Below, piece after piece: positions 45,209 to 54,585 of a stretch of DNA of 57,448 nucleotides (the first letter of the stretch is position 1; each line of letters begins with the position of its first letter). The DNA comes from a virus: positions 1-57,448 of the IMG/VR virus record IMGVR_UViG_3300045440_000056; one strand, written 5' to 3'. The notes under the pieces were generated by a model. That model did no database searches. It saw only the letters and a list, made by a program, of their open reading frames with translations, and was not told the DNA's origin. The translations under genes were made by a program, and so were the position numbers.

Positions 45209-48200
45209 ATGGCAAATTGTCCAAATAAGAATTTAGAAGAATGGAAATTATTAGTAGCATCTAGAGGAGAAGATGTTGCATATTACCTATGGGATAAATA
45301 TAGTGGTCGTGTTCCTGAATCAGAAAGTAAATTAGAGATTGTAAAGAGTGGATTAAAAGCTACAAACATTTTACAAACTCCTAAAGCTGATCAGTTCTTT
45401 GGTGCTGTAGCTAAAAACAAAATCACTGGTGACTTCTTCTGGAAGAAAATGCAAGCTGATCTTGGTATTCCTAAAGATCAATTAGAAATTCTTAAGTCAT
45501 TCAATACACAAGATAGAGGAGAACTTATTTCTTCTCTTCTTGCTAATTATAGTTTTGCTATTGAGATTAACACTTCTAAATTAGATGCTCCACGATTTGC
45601 ACAAATGGATGATGATGGTTATTATACAGATGGAGATTTTGTAGAAGGTAAAGAAGGGGAAAATACAAAATATTACTCTAACCTAACAGTTCCAGGAGGA
45701 ACTAACTATACAGAGAATGAAATAGCTACACCAGCTATTACACCAAGTATAAAAGGACATGCTCAGTTTGCTACAGATCAAGGTATAGGTTGGTTTAGAA
45801 GTGATGACGCACAAACTAAAGATTCTTTTGGAGAAATTATGGAAGGTAACTTTGTTGAATATGGAGAAATACCTGGAGAAACTTTACCTATTCCAAAAAC
45901 AGCTATCTTAAAACCAGCTATTAAAACTCGTAGAATACTAGAAGTACAATCTGATTTATTTCAGAAGGGTAGGGATAAAGAAGATTTAGTAAACGTAGAT
46001 TTACATAATGCTCTTATATATAAAGCACAAGGAGGATTTGAAGCAGGGCAAAAATTTAAAGTTAAAGACTCTTGGTTTCAAGTAATAGAAAAAAAAGAAA
46101 CAAATGTTAAATATAAATATAAATATTTAATCAAAAATCTTAATAATGATAAAGAGGCTATAGTATCATATGATACTATATATAATAATATTAAGAATTT
46201 TTATTCTAATGCTAAAACTAAAAATGATTTTCTTCAACTATTAAACCAAGGATCTAACTGGGTAACATTCTTTGTTAAATCTATTATACAAGATAGTTCT
46301 AAAAAAGGATATGAGAAAGTGTTATTCCCTTCTGGTAATACAGCTAGTAAAGTAGAAGGACATACAACATTAGAAGAGTTTAAGAAAGAAAAAGAAGATA
46401 GACTTCAAAAAATAAATAATGATTTAGATTTATTAACTAATGAATACGGTTTACCAGAAGGACAGAAATATTTTTATTCAGATGCAGAATATATTGTTTT
46501 TAAAGAAGGTAAGTTAGTTGAGCATAAATTTAATCCTTCTAATTATCAATATATTGATGTTGAAATAAATAAAGATAGACTTGAAGCTATTAAAAACTTT
46601 GGTGGAAATAAAAGTTTAGATAGAAATGCTATAAATAAATTAACTATACCAGGAGCATTAAAAGCTGAAAAGAAACAATTAGAACAAGAAATTGAAAGAG
46701 TTGAGACTGAAGGATTTGGAGCTCTTAAACCTATATATAACTTCTATGAGAACACTGTAAAGAATGTTCTTAACAAACAATATGGTAAAGAGAATGTAAA
46801 ACAAGTTACTGATGAGTATGGTAATACATGGAATGAAGTAGAGATTGTTCCTGAGAGAGAGCAACAACCTATATTCTTACAAAAGAAAGGTGCTCTTGAG
46901 TCATCTAAATCTTCTCCTGAAACAATAGCAAAGGTAAAAGAACTTGCTAAAGCTATGGGAATAGAGATACAAGATCTTGTTACATACATGAAGCAAACAG
47001 GAATAGATAATCCTAATGTAAATGGTGCAGCAGATCTTATAAGAGGAATTATTGCTATTGCTGAAGGTAAAGAAGATGTTGCTCTTACAGAAGAGATGGT
47101 GCACATTGCTACAGCTCTTATAAATCTAAAGAATCCACAGATGATCACAGAGATGATCTCTAAGATAGATAGATTTGAAATATACAAAAGAACACTTAAC
47201 GATTATAAAAATGATCCTGCTTACCAACTTCCTAATGGTAAACCAGACATCAGAAAGATCAAAAAGGAAGCTGTAGATAAACTTATAGCTGAATTGATTA
47301 TCAATGAATCTGAGGGCTCTACAGAGTTCCCTGAGTTGATGAATGAAACCAATAGATCTATTATCAGAAGATTTTGGGAATCTATTCTTGATTTCTTTAG
47401 AGGGCAATATGGTAAATCTAATATTAAACTATTTGGAGAAACTGCTAGGCTTATATTAAATAATGGTGTAGAAGGTAATGTACTTGATTTAGATTCAAAA
47501 GAAATCTATTATCAACTTACAGATGCTCAAAAGAATGTTCAACAAAAGATTCAAGAGACTAAAGACAATCTTAAGAAAGTTGAATCTGATGACATGGTGG
47601 TTGATCCATTATTACTTGATGAGGAAACAGCAAACAACTGGTATGAAGTATTACAACCTGATGGTACTTGGAAGAAGGTTACTAAAAGGGTTACTGATAG
47701 AGTGAAGGCTTGGTACAAACAAAGATTTGGAAACAAAACTTTTACACCAGAAGAAATAAAATTCAATGAACTAAAAAGAGATCTTGGTATAAAAGGTCAT
47801 GGATATTTTGAAGAAGTACATGGTAGATATTTTAATTCTGATGGTACAAGAAAAGAAGTGATTGATCCTCGTCCTGCAATATATAATCCATCTGATAAAG
47901 ATGTATATATGAAGATAGAGAAGTATTACACAGATCTTGTAGCTAGTTTCTCTAAAGAAGGAAAAAATCCATTAGTGTTCTCTGAGGTGATGTTATATGA
48001 TCCTAAAGAGAAAGAAGCTGGAACCATTGACCTTTTAATTATAGAAGAAGATGGTAAGGCTAACATCTTTGACTGGAAATTCATGAGTGTAGCTGCTGGT
48101 GCAAAAGATGTTGCTTGGTACAAACAAGGAGCATACAATGTACAACTTGGTAGATATAAAGAAATGTTACGTAGTGCATATGGTGTAAAAGAAATAGGAA

Positions 48201-51200
48201 TGAATAGAGCTATTCCAATCATCATGGATCTTAAACAAGAGAATCCTAAGATTGAGAACTCTCCTATGGTCCTTAAAGGTATTGCTATTGGTTCTGTAAA
48301 CACTGCAGATATTGAGGATGTAAGACTTATCCCTGTATCAGAAGAAGCTGAATCTACTGGATTTGAATCACTTGACACATTGCTTAAGAAACTTAATGCT
48401 GTTTACAAACAAATCAGTAAATCAAATGTTACTAATGAGGAAGAACGTGAGTTTAAAAGAGAACGTATGAACATTCTTAAAACAGCTATACGTACAGCAC
48501 AAGGTTCATTAAACATTGCTCCTCTTGTAGATGTAATTAAAATCATGAGAAAGGAAGGTCAACAGATTCTTGATGATTATAAAACTATATATGAAGGAAG
48601 ACCTGCTACATCACAAGATTTTGATAATAGTCAGTTATCAGACTTTGCTGAAGATATGAGAGAGTACATAGCTACATCTGATGTATTTGGTAGAATAGAT
48701 GATCTTATTGGAGATCTTATCTACACTGCTGACATGGAAAAGAATGCTACCACAGAAGAAGAGAAAGCAGAAGTGGCTATGAGAAAAGATCTTCTTTTCA
48801 ATATTACACAAGAAGCTAAATTAATTAGAGCTTCTGAAAAAGATATAGTGAAAGCTTCTGAAGCATTTGCTGATAAGTTTATTGGACAAAGAAACTTAGT
48901 TGTAGGACTTACAAAAGCTGAGGCTGTAGTTAAAGGATTATCTTCTACATTCAGAGGTATATCAGATTTACCAACTGCATCATTACAAATCTTATATAAA
49001 CTTGTAACTAATGCAAAAGGACTAGCATCACAAAAAGCTCTTGGAGAAGTGAATGAGCTTATGGCAATAAGAAAAAAACTTGCTGATAGAGGTGGTGATC
49101 TTAGAAAACTTGTACAAGAGATATATCAAAAAGATGATAAGGGTAAGATAGCTAATAAACTAATTTACAAGTTTGATAGAAAGTTCTATGATCAAGTAGA
49201 TAAAAATTCTATTGAAGGAGATAAACAATTCATATTAGATAACATTGATGTTGATGCATATAAAGCAGAAGCTTTAAAAATCATGAACGAAAGAATATCT
49301 AAGATTAAAAGAATGTATGATGAAGATGAAGATCTTAGAGAAAAACTTATTTATGAAGAACAAAGAAAGTGGGACATAGATAGAGAAGACTTTAATGGGT
49401 TTGATAACTATGTTATAAAAAGACATCCTCTTGAAAAATGGCAATCTGAAGAATACAAAAAATTAAAAAAGGATCCTGAGTTATTAAGTCTTTATGAATT
49501 TATTACAAAAATGAATTCTAAAGCAAAAGATGCAGGGTATATAAGTAATAAAGTGTCTTCTACATTCTTACCATTTGTAAGAAAAGGTATGGCAGAAAGT
49601 TTTGCTTGGGACTTTAGTCTCTCTGCTGTTAAAAACTTTGGAACTAATCTATCTATTAATGCTGATGATGTTGGATATGGATCTGTGAATGAACTTACAG
49701 GAGAACTAGAGAATAGTATTCCTAAATATTATACATATGATTTTACAAGAGGAGAAGATGGGGTGAATGATTACAGTGATGTTAGTGAAGACATATTCAA
49801 AAATATGATCTTATATATTAATCATGTAGAGAAGTATACATATTTAACAGATGTAGAAGGACAACTTCAATTAGTTAAAACAATTGAGACATTCAAAGAT
49901 CATTTGAACACTAGTAGAACAGGTGATGTTATAATTAAAGATGGTAGCCCTGAAGAACTTAAAGGTAATGATGAAAACACTAAGATATTTAATGACTTCT
50001 TACGTGCTCTTCTTTATGAACAAAAGTATCCTCTATCTGATTCTGACATTCCATTAGGCATTGGTAAAGTGACAAACTTTATGAAGGGAGCAATTAATAA
50101 AGTGGCTGGAAGAGAAGTGTTCACTATAGATGATGATCCTAGTCCTACATCATTAGTAAAGACTATTGATGCTGCTAATAGAGCATTCCAATTAAAAACT
50201 CTTGGATTTGAATTCATATCAGGAGCTGTCAATTTATTTGGTGCTAACATACAGATAGCAACACAGGCTGGTAATTATTTTAAAGCTAGAGAATTTGCTG
50301 CTAATGAAGGAAAACTTATAGGGAATAAATTTAAAAATGATGATGAAAGAAAAATGTTCATCCAATTGATTGATAAATTTATGCCACTTAAAGATGATCC
50401 TACATATGATAAGTTAAGAGAGTCAGGGATGAGTGTTTTGACAAGACAGAACTTCTCTGATATGCTTATGGTATTTATGAGACAACCTGAGCAACATGTA
50501 GAGAAATCTATATTCTTAACTCTTCTTCAAAACATGATGGTAGAAGATGGTAAAATAGTTAGCATTAGAGAGTTTGTAAAAAATAAATATAAAGGTAGAT
50601 TTGATAATGCAGCTGTGTATGCAGAAACTAAAACACAAATCGATGCTGAAATAGAAGAACTTAAAAAGACAAGATCTATAGATGCTATTAAAGAACTTAA
50701 AGATGGTGAACTTGTTATTCCTGGTCTTGATCTTAATAACACTGTAGAGCTACAACGTCTTACAAACTTAACTAGACGTATATCTAGAAATGCTACAGGT
50801 GGTCTTTCTGATTCTGATATGAATAGAATGGGAATGAATATCTGGACTAAGAGCATGATGGTGTTTAAGAACTGGATTCCTAAACTTGTTGATACACGTT
50901 TCTCTGAATTAAGAAGAGTGTCTGATGACTTCTCTGTAACAATTGATGAAGATGGTATATCTGAAGGAGATAAATATGATATTGGTAGAGTTAGACTTTG
51001 GACTTATGTAATGGGAACTTCTATTAGAGATAAAAGTTCTAATATCTACAACATCTTATCTATGAATGATAAAGGTATTGTTGCATTAGATAAAATGTAT
51101 GAAGATTTTGCAGAGAAGTATGAAAAAAGAACAGGTAAAACTTTTAACATGACTAAAGAAGACTTCATTGATATGATTAAAAATAATCTACGTAATGAAG

Positions 51201-51640
51201 CAAAAGAACTTGCTATACTATTATCATTATTTGGAATGATGTTCTCTTTAGGATTTATAGCACCAGATGATGATGATGATAAAGCTACTAAAAATCTTCA
51301 TAGATATACACAAAGAGTTATTGATAAATTTATAGGTGAGCTTTCATTCTTCTACAATCCTGTAGAGTTTCAAAGAATATTAAGTGGTGGAATGTTTCCT
51401 GCTATTGGAATCTTCTCAGATATTGAAAGATTTACAAGTCATACAGTAATGGAATTTACTGGATACGATATATCAAATCCAGATCTTACTACTGAACAGG
51501 TTAGAAAAAAAGCTCAACCAATTAAAAATCTTGCTAAAATGTTTCCTTTTACAAAATCATTAATGACCTACGGAGCAATATTTGATGCTGATTTTGCTAA
51601 AGAATTTGATATAACAATTCAAAAAGAAACTAGAAGATAA
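45209..51640 (+). CDS. Giant polyvalent cargo protein with PD-(D/E)XK nuclease-like domain, 2143 aa
   Basis: Residues about 185-400 contain GHAQFATDQGIGWFRSDD, RRILEVQSDLFQKGRDK and KGYEKVLFPSGNTASK. This recalls the E(I/V)QSD domain seen in large phage and plasmid 'polyvalent' proteins. Around 628-640, LTEEMVHIATALI resembles a degenerate zincin-like helix. Residues about 925-1010 look like a PD-(D/E)XK nuclease: GTIDLLIIEEDGKANIFDWK supplies the Asp and the DxK, followed by a helix with YKQGAYNVQLGRYKEML. The remainder is long helical regions and a partly hydrophobic C-terminus (AILLSLFGMMFSLGFIAP followed by five Asp). It is the last gene of the cargo operon, 3 bases after the polymerase stop. 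It is likely ejected and may act on host or phage DNA early in infection. Confidence 0.7.
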   Translation: MANCPNKNLEEWKLLVASRGEDVAYYLWDKYSGRVPESESKLEIVKSGLKATNILQTPKADQFFGAVAKNKITGDFFWKKMQADLGIPKDQLEILKSFNTQDRGELISSLLANYSFAIEINTSKLDAPRFAQMDDDGYYTDGDFVEGKEGENTKYYSNLTVPGGTNYTENEIATPAITPSIKGHAQFATDQGIGWFRSDDAQTKDSFGEIMEGNFVEYGEIPGETLPIPKTAILKPAIKTRRILEVQSDLFQKGRDKEDLVNVDLHNALIYKAQGGFEAGQKFKVKDSWFQVIEKKETNVKYKYKYLIKNLNNDKEAIVSYDTIYNNIKNFYSNAKTKNDFLQLLNQGSNWVTFFVKSIIQDSSKKGYEKVLFPSGNTASKVEGHTTLEEFKKEKEDRLQKINNDLDLLTNEYGLPEGQKYFYSDAEYIVFKEGKLVEHKFNPSNYQYIDVEINKDRLEAIKNFGGNKSLDRNAINKLTIPGALKAEKKQLEQEIERVETEGFGALKPIYNFYENTVKNVLNKQYGKENVKQVTDEYGNTWNEVEIVPEREQQPIFLQKKGALESSKSSPETIAKVKELAKAMGIEIQDLVTYMKQTGIDNPNVNGAADLIRGIIAIAEGKEDVALTEEMVHIATALINLKNPQMITEMISKIDRFEIYKRTLNDYKNDPAYQLPNGKPDIRKIKKEAVDKLIAELIINESEGSTEFPELMNETNRSIIRRFWESILDFFRGQYGKSNIKLFGETARLILNNGVEGNVLDLDSKEIYYQLTDAQKNVQQKIQETKDNLKKVESDDMVVDPLLLDEETANNWYEVLQPDGTWKKVTKRVTDRVKAWYKQRFGNKTFTPEEIKFNELKRDLGIKGHGYFEEVHGRYFNSDGTRKEVIDPRPAIYNPSDKDVYMKIEKYYTDLVASFSKEGKNPLVFSEVMLYDPKEKEAGTIDLLIIEEDGKANIFDWKFMSVAAGAKDVAWYKQGAYNVQLGRYKEMLRSAYGVKEIGMNRAIPIIMDLKQENPKIENSPMVLKGIAIGSVNTADIEDVRLIPVSEEAESTGFESLDTLLKKLNAVYKQISKSNVTNEEEREFKRERMNILKTAIRTAQGSLNIAPLVDVIKIMRKEGQQILDDYKTIYEGRPATSQDFDNSQLSDFAEDMREYIATSDVFGRIDDLIGDLIYTADMEKNATTEEEKAEVAMRKDLLFNITQEAKLIRASEKDIVKASEAFADKFIGQRNLVVGLTKAEAVVKGLSSTFRGISDLPTASLQILYKLVTNAKGLASQKALGEVNELMAIRKKLADRGGDLRKLVQEIYQKDDKGKIANKLIYKFDRKFYDQVDKNSIEGDKQFILDNIDVDAYKAEALKIMNERISKIKRMYDEDEDLREKLIYEEQRKWDIDREDFNGFDNYVIKRHPLEKWQSEEYKKLKKDPELLSLYEFITKMNSKAKDAGYISNKVSSTFLPFVRKGMAESFAWDFSLSAVKNFGTNLSINADDVGYGSVNELTGELENSIPKYYTYDFTRGEDGVNDYSDVSEDIFKNMILYINHVEKYTYLTDVEGQLQLVKTIETFKDHLNTSRTGDVIIKDGSPEELKGNDENTKIFNDFLRALLYEQKYPLSDSDIPLGIGKVTNFMKGAINKVAGREVFTIDDDPSPTSLVKTIDAANRAFQLKTLGFEFISGAVNLFGANIQIATQAGNYFKAREFAANEGKLIGNKFKNDDERKMFIQLIDKFMPLKDDPTYDKLRESGMSVLTRQNFSDMLMVFMRQPEQHVEKSIFLTLLQNMMVEDGKIVSIREFVKNKYKGRFDNAAVYAETKTQIDAEIEELKKTRSIDAIKELKDGELVIPGLDLNNTVELQRLTNLTRRISRNATGGLSDSDMNRMGMNIWTKSMMVFKNWIPKLVDTRFSELRRVSDDFSVTIDEDGISEGDKYDIGRVRLWTYVMGTSIRDKSSNIYNILSMNDKGIVALDKMYEDFAEKYEKRTGKTFNMTKEDFIDMIKNNLRNEAKELAILLSLFGMMFSLGFIAPDDDDDKATKNLHRYTQRVIDKFIGELSFFYNPVEFQRILSGGMFPAIGIFSDIERFTSHTVMEFTGYDISNPDLTTEQVRKKAQPIKNLAKMFPFTKSLMTYGAIFDADFAKEFDITIQKETRR

Positions 51641-51727
51641 TCGAACGCTATATTATACCATCTATTTTCTATAACACTTTGACGCTAAGTTTATAAACAT
51701 TATTTTTACACATTATACAACATACCC
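51641..51727 (+). promoter_or_regulatory. Intergenic spacer before the GTSG fibre; promoter not clear
   Basis: This A/T-rich gap contains GCTATATTAT (51647-51656), shared with two other gaps, and TAAGTTTA (51686-51693), one base from TAnnTTTG but without a well-placed TTTG upstream. I see no terminator hairpin here, so read-through from the cargo operon is possible. Confidence 0.35.
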
Positions 51728-54055
51728 ATGAATCAATTTTGTGAAGCTATTCCATGTCCTGTTATACTAAATGCTACCTGTGTATTCTACGAAGGAGCTA
51801 GTTTAGTATGTTCAGGAATCAATACTAATGATACCCTTGAGACTGTCATAGTTAAGTTAAATCAAAAACTATGTAATGTTAGTGGTACATCTGGTACAAG
51901 CGGTACTAGTGGGACCAGTGGTACAACTGGTACCTCAGGATCTAGTGGATCTTCAAGCACTAGTGGTTCAAGTGGAACATCTGCAACTAGTGGTACCACA
52001 GGTACTAGCGGTACATCAGGTACAAGTGGATCAAATGGTGATAGATATAAAACATCTTCTACAACAGATTTCACATTAGGATATGCAGGAACGCTCACTG
52101 TTGGTACTGGATTAGCATATACAACAGGACAATCTATTATAATAGTTCATGATATTAATAACTATCAAGAATGTGTTACTATTTCTTATAATACACTCAC
52201 TGGTATATTAGTATTTGGTACACCAAATTTAACTGTAGGTGGAGGAGCATTCACATCATGGATTGTAAATCTTGATGGTGCTACAGGTGGTGATGGTTCT
52301 TCAGGAACATCAGGAAGTAGTGGAACAGCTGGTACATCTGGAACCACAGGTACAAATGGTACAAGTGGAACTACAGGAACATCAGGTAGTACAGGTTCTA
52401 ATGGTACATCTGGAACAAGAGGCTCAAACGGAACAAGTGGCACAACAGGTACTTCTGGTTCTTCTGGTACTACTGGCACTAGTGGAAGTAACGGAAGTAA
52501 TGGTACATCAGGTACCACAGGAACAAGTGGTTCTAATGGATCTAATGGTACGTCAGGAATAAATGGTGTGAGTGGTACATCTGGATCTAATGGAAGCAGT
52601 GGAACATCAGGATATGATGGAATAAATGGAACTAGTGGCACAACAGGTACGAGTGGAACAAGCGGAACAAGTGGAGATACTGGTAGTAGTGGAACCTCTG
52701 GTACTACAGGTACTTCTGGTACAACAGGTTCAAATGGAACTTCTGGTACATCAGGGACTACAGGAACTAGTGGTACTAATGGTACAAGTGGTATTGCATC
52801 AGGACAAATATATTATTTTAATGAATCTGTAACACAGACACCATTAACATATAAACAGATTGCCCCATTACCAACTGCAGCTTTAACACAAACAGTAACA
52901 AGAACAACAACAGGATTAACACCTGTATTAGTAGATACATTTATTACAGATGCAAGTGGATTGGGCGTGAATGTTATTCCTCCTGGAACACAAAGATTTC
53001 ATTTACATTTCTTAAAAGGAGCTTCTGGATTTAATACAGATACATTCTGTACAATAGAATTAGCTGATAGTGCAGGAACAAGTTATGGTACAGTGATACC
53101 AACTAATCAAGTGTTAATTCCTTGGATTAGTTCTATTCTTCCTGTTGAGGTATATGTAGATTTAGTAATACCAACATCATTTTTTATTCTTCCTACAGAT
53201 AGAATGATTGTTAAAATATATGTTGTAGATCAATCATCAGGTAATCATCCTGTAACTTGGTATACAGAAGGAGAACAATATTATTCTTATGTTATAACAT
53301 CTCTTGGTGCTACATATGGTACATCAGGTACTTCTGGTACTAGTGGATCTTCAGGTACAACTGGTGCAACTGGAAGCTCTGGAACAAGTGGAAGTAATGG
53401 ATCTTCAGGTACTAGTGGTAATACAGGATTACCTGGAACAAATGGAACTAGTGGAACCAGTGCAACAGCAACAGTTCCCAATCTTCAACAAGTTACTAAT
53501 GTTGGTTCAAGTACTACAAGTGGTATAACTGCTGCATCATTTATTAAATCAGGAGCTACATCATCTCAATTCCTATTAGGAAATGGCACAGTTAATACAC
53601 AGATAAATTTAAGTGGTATTAATTTAGGAAGAGTAACTGGTACAACAGCAAATACAATAGCTGCATCTTATTTATGGCCTACTGACATAATATCTGCAGC
53701 TAAAACTTTTACTATTAATTTAGGTGTGTTTAAAGTAAATTTAACTGGTACTTGTCAAGTTAGGGTGTATGCTAATTCATCTGTTAGTCTTACTGGAGCA
53801 ACTTTACTTTCAACAACATCAATGACAATTGCACAATCAAATGCTAACATCATAAGAAATATTGTGAATTATGATGGATCTGGATTTTATATATTTTATT
53901 TACCTACAACATCAGCTTTCCATGATTATTTAGCATTTACTGTCAGTACACAGGTGTATGATCTTTCATCTAATATATATATTATTGTTGCATTTCAAAA
54001 TAGTACAACTACAGAAGATGCATTTTTAAAGTATATTAAAATATCAGCTATATAA
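51728..54055 (+). CDS. Gly-Thr-Ser collagen-like fibre with docking motif B, 775 aa
   Basis: Residues 1-50 are Cys-containing with docking motif B (FYEGASLVCSGINTNDTLET, then VIVKLNQKLC), as in the genes at 5109 and 5858. Three blocks of Gly-X-Y triplets follow, in which X and Y are nearly always Thr, Ser or Asn (about 52-100, 187-355, 531-578). These would form a collagen-like triple-helical shaft with extreme Ser/Thr density. Between blocks 1 and 2 is a beta module (RYKTSSTTDFTLGYAGTLTV to WIVNLDG) common next to such shafts in phage fibres. Residues 356-530 and 580-775 are beta domains, the last probably the tip. It overlaps the next start by one base. It is an obvious candidate substrate for O-glycosylation. 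Confidence 0.8.
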   Translation: MNQFCEAIPCPVILNATCVFYEGASLVCSGINTNDTLETVIVKLNQKLCNVSGTSGTSGTSGTSGTTGTSGSSGSSSTSGSSGTSATSGTTGTSGTSGTSGSNGDRYKTSSTTDFTLGYAGTLTVGTGLAYTTGQSIIIVHDINNYQECVTISYNTLTGILVFGTPNLTVGGGAFTSWIVNLDGATGGDGSSGTSGSSGTAGTSGTTGTNGTSGTTGTSGSTGSNGTSGTRGSNGTSGTTGTSGSSGTTGTSGSNGSNGTSGTTGTSGSNGSNGTSGINGVSGTSGSNGSSGTSGYDGINGTSGTTGTSGTSGTSGDTGSSGTSGTTGTSGTTGSNGTSGTSGTTGTSGTNGTSGIASGQIYYFNESVTQTPLTYKQIAPLPTAALTQTVTRTTTGLTPVLVDTFITDASGLGVNVIPPGTQRFHLHFLKGASGFNTDTFCTIELADSAGTSYGTVIPTNQVLIPWISSILPVEVYVDLVIPTSFFILPTDRMIVKIYVVDQSSGNHPVTWYTEGEQYYSYVITSLGATYGTSGTSGTSGSSGTTGATGSSGTSGSNGSSGTSGNTGLPGTNGTSGTSATATVPNLQQVTNVGSSTTSGITAASFIKSGATSSQFLLGNGTVNTQINLSGINLGRVTGTTANTIAASYLWPTDIISAAKTFTINLGVFKVNLTGTCQVRVYANSSVSLTGATLLSTTSMTIAQSNANIIRNIVNYDGSGFYIFYLPTTSAFHDYLAFTVSTQVYDLSSNIYIIVAFQNSTTTEDAFLKYIKISAI
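52287..52790 (+). repeat. Longest Gly-Thr/Ser-Thr/Ser triplet repeat tract
   Basis: Degenerate 9-bp units (GGT/GGA + ACx/AGT/TCx + TCx/AGT/AAT) encode over 50 G-X-Y triplets. Codon choice is varied, so the tract is held by selection on the protein and is not a recent DNA expansion. Confidence 0.85.
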
Positions 54056-54216
54056 TGAAAACAGTAATAAACAATACCACAGGACAACTATTATATTGTA
54101 CAACAATAGAAGTTGTATTAAAAGAAAATGAAATACTAATTGATGAATTGCTAACAGAGGCTTTTGATAATCCGTATTTTGATTTTGAGAGTAGAACTTT
54201 TTATGATAAAATATGA
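54055..54216 (+). CDS. Small acidic protein of unknown function, 53 aa
   Basis: It starts with the A of the preceding TAA (TAATG) and overlaps the following gene by 4 bases (ATGA), so it is embedded in a coupled chain. The protein is MKTVINNTTGQLLYCTTIEV, then VLKENEILIDELLTEAFDNP and YFDFESRTFYDKI. The first 20 residues look like two beta strands and the rest a helix, with net negative charge. I do not recognise the family. Its place between the last fibre and a membrane protein suggests a fibre-assembly or lysis-associated accessory role, but this is context only. Confidence 0.6.
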   Translation: MKTVINNTTGQLLYCTTIEVVLKENEILIDELLTEAFDNPYFDFESRTFYDKI

Positions 54217-54476
54217 ATAAATTTATAGAAGAAAGATGGTATATGCACTTAGTAGGTGGAGCCATCACAGTAACACCAATAATATGGTTGTTGATTAAAT
54301 TTGACCCCTCCTTTGACATAGGTAAGATAGCTCAGGTGTTTATAGCTGGCTTCTTTGCTTATTGTATTGGATTCATGTGGGAATATTACTTTGCTAGATT
54401 TCATGAGGCTCCATTTAGCTACAATGATATTTGGTTCACAGTGTTAGGTGCATTAATCGGAACATCATTATTATGA
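54213..54476 (+). CDS. Small membrane protein, possible holin, 87 aa
   Basis: Two to three hydrophobic segments are visible: MHLVGGAITVTPIIWLLIKF (residues about 11-30), IAQVFIAGFFAYCIGFMWEY (about 39-58) and IWFTVLGALIGTSLL (73-87). The order is short charged N-terminus, membrane segments, aromatic loop. Size and topology suit a phage holin, and the position after the structural genes fits, but no holin family motif is recognised. It overlaps both neighbours by 4 bases (ATGA), indicating coupled translation. Confidence 0.55.
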   Translation: MNKFIEERWYMHLVGGAITVTPIIWLLIKFDPSFDIGKIAQVFIAGFFAYCIGFMWEYYFARFHEAPFSYNDIWFTVLGALIGTSLL

Positions 54477-54562
54477 CAAAGCAAGACAAAAATTGGATCT
54501 TATTCTGGGTAGTTGTATTTGTAGCATCTGCTATAGTGCTATACTTAACCAATCAAATATAA
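54473..54562 (+). CDS. 29-residue single-span membrane peptide
   Basis: MTKQDKNWILFWVVVFVASA then IVLYLTNQI: a charged N-terminus followed by one transmembrane helix. It overlaps the preceding gene by 4 bases and ends inside the terminator hairpin. Tiny single-span proteins next to a holin-like gene may be antiholins or holin partners; this is inference from context. Confidence 0.5.
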   Translation: MTKQDKNWILFWVVVFVASAIVLYLTNQI

Positions 54563-54585
54563 ACCCTCTATGTGAGGGTTTTTAT
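54561..54585 (+). terminator. Hairpin terminator between convergent genes
   Basis: AAACCCTC (54561-54568) pairs with GAGGGTTT (54574-54581) around the loop TATGT, followed by T-rich sequence. On the opposite strand the same hairpin is followed by T-rich sequence as well, so it can end both the plus-strand late operon and the minus-strand glycosyltransferase gene, whose TAG stop (54568-54570) lies inside it. Confidence 0.8.
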
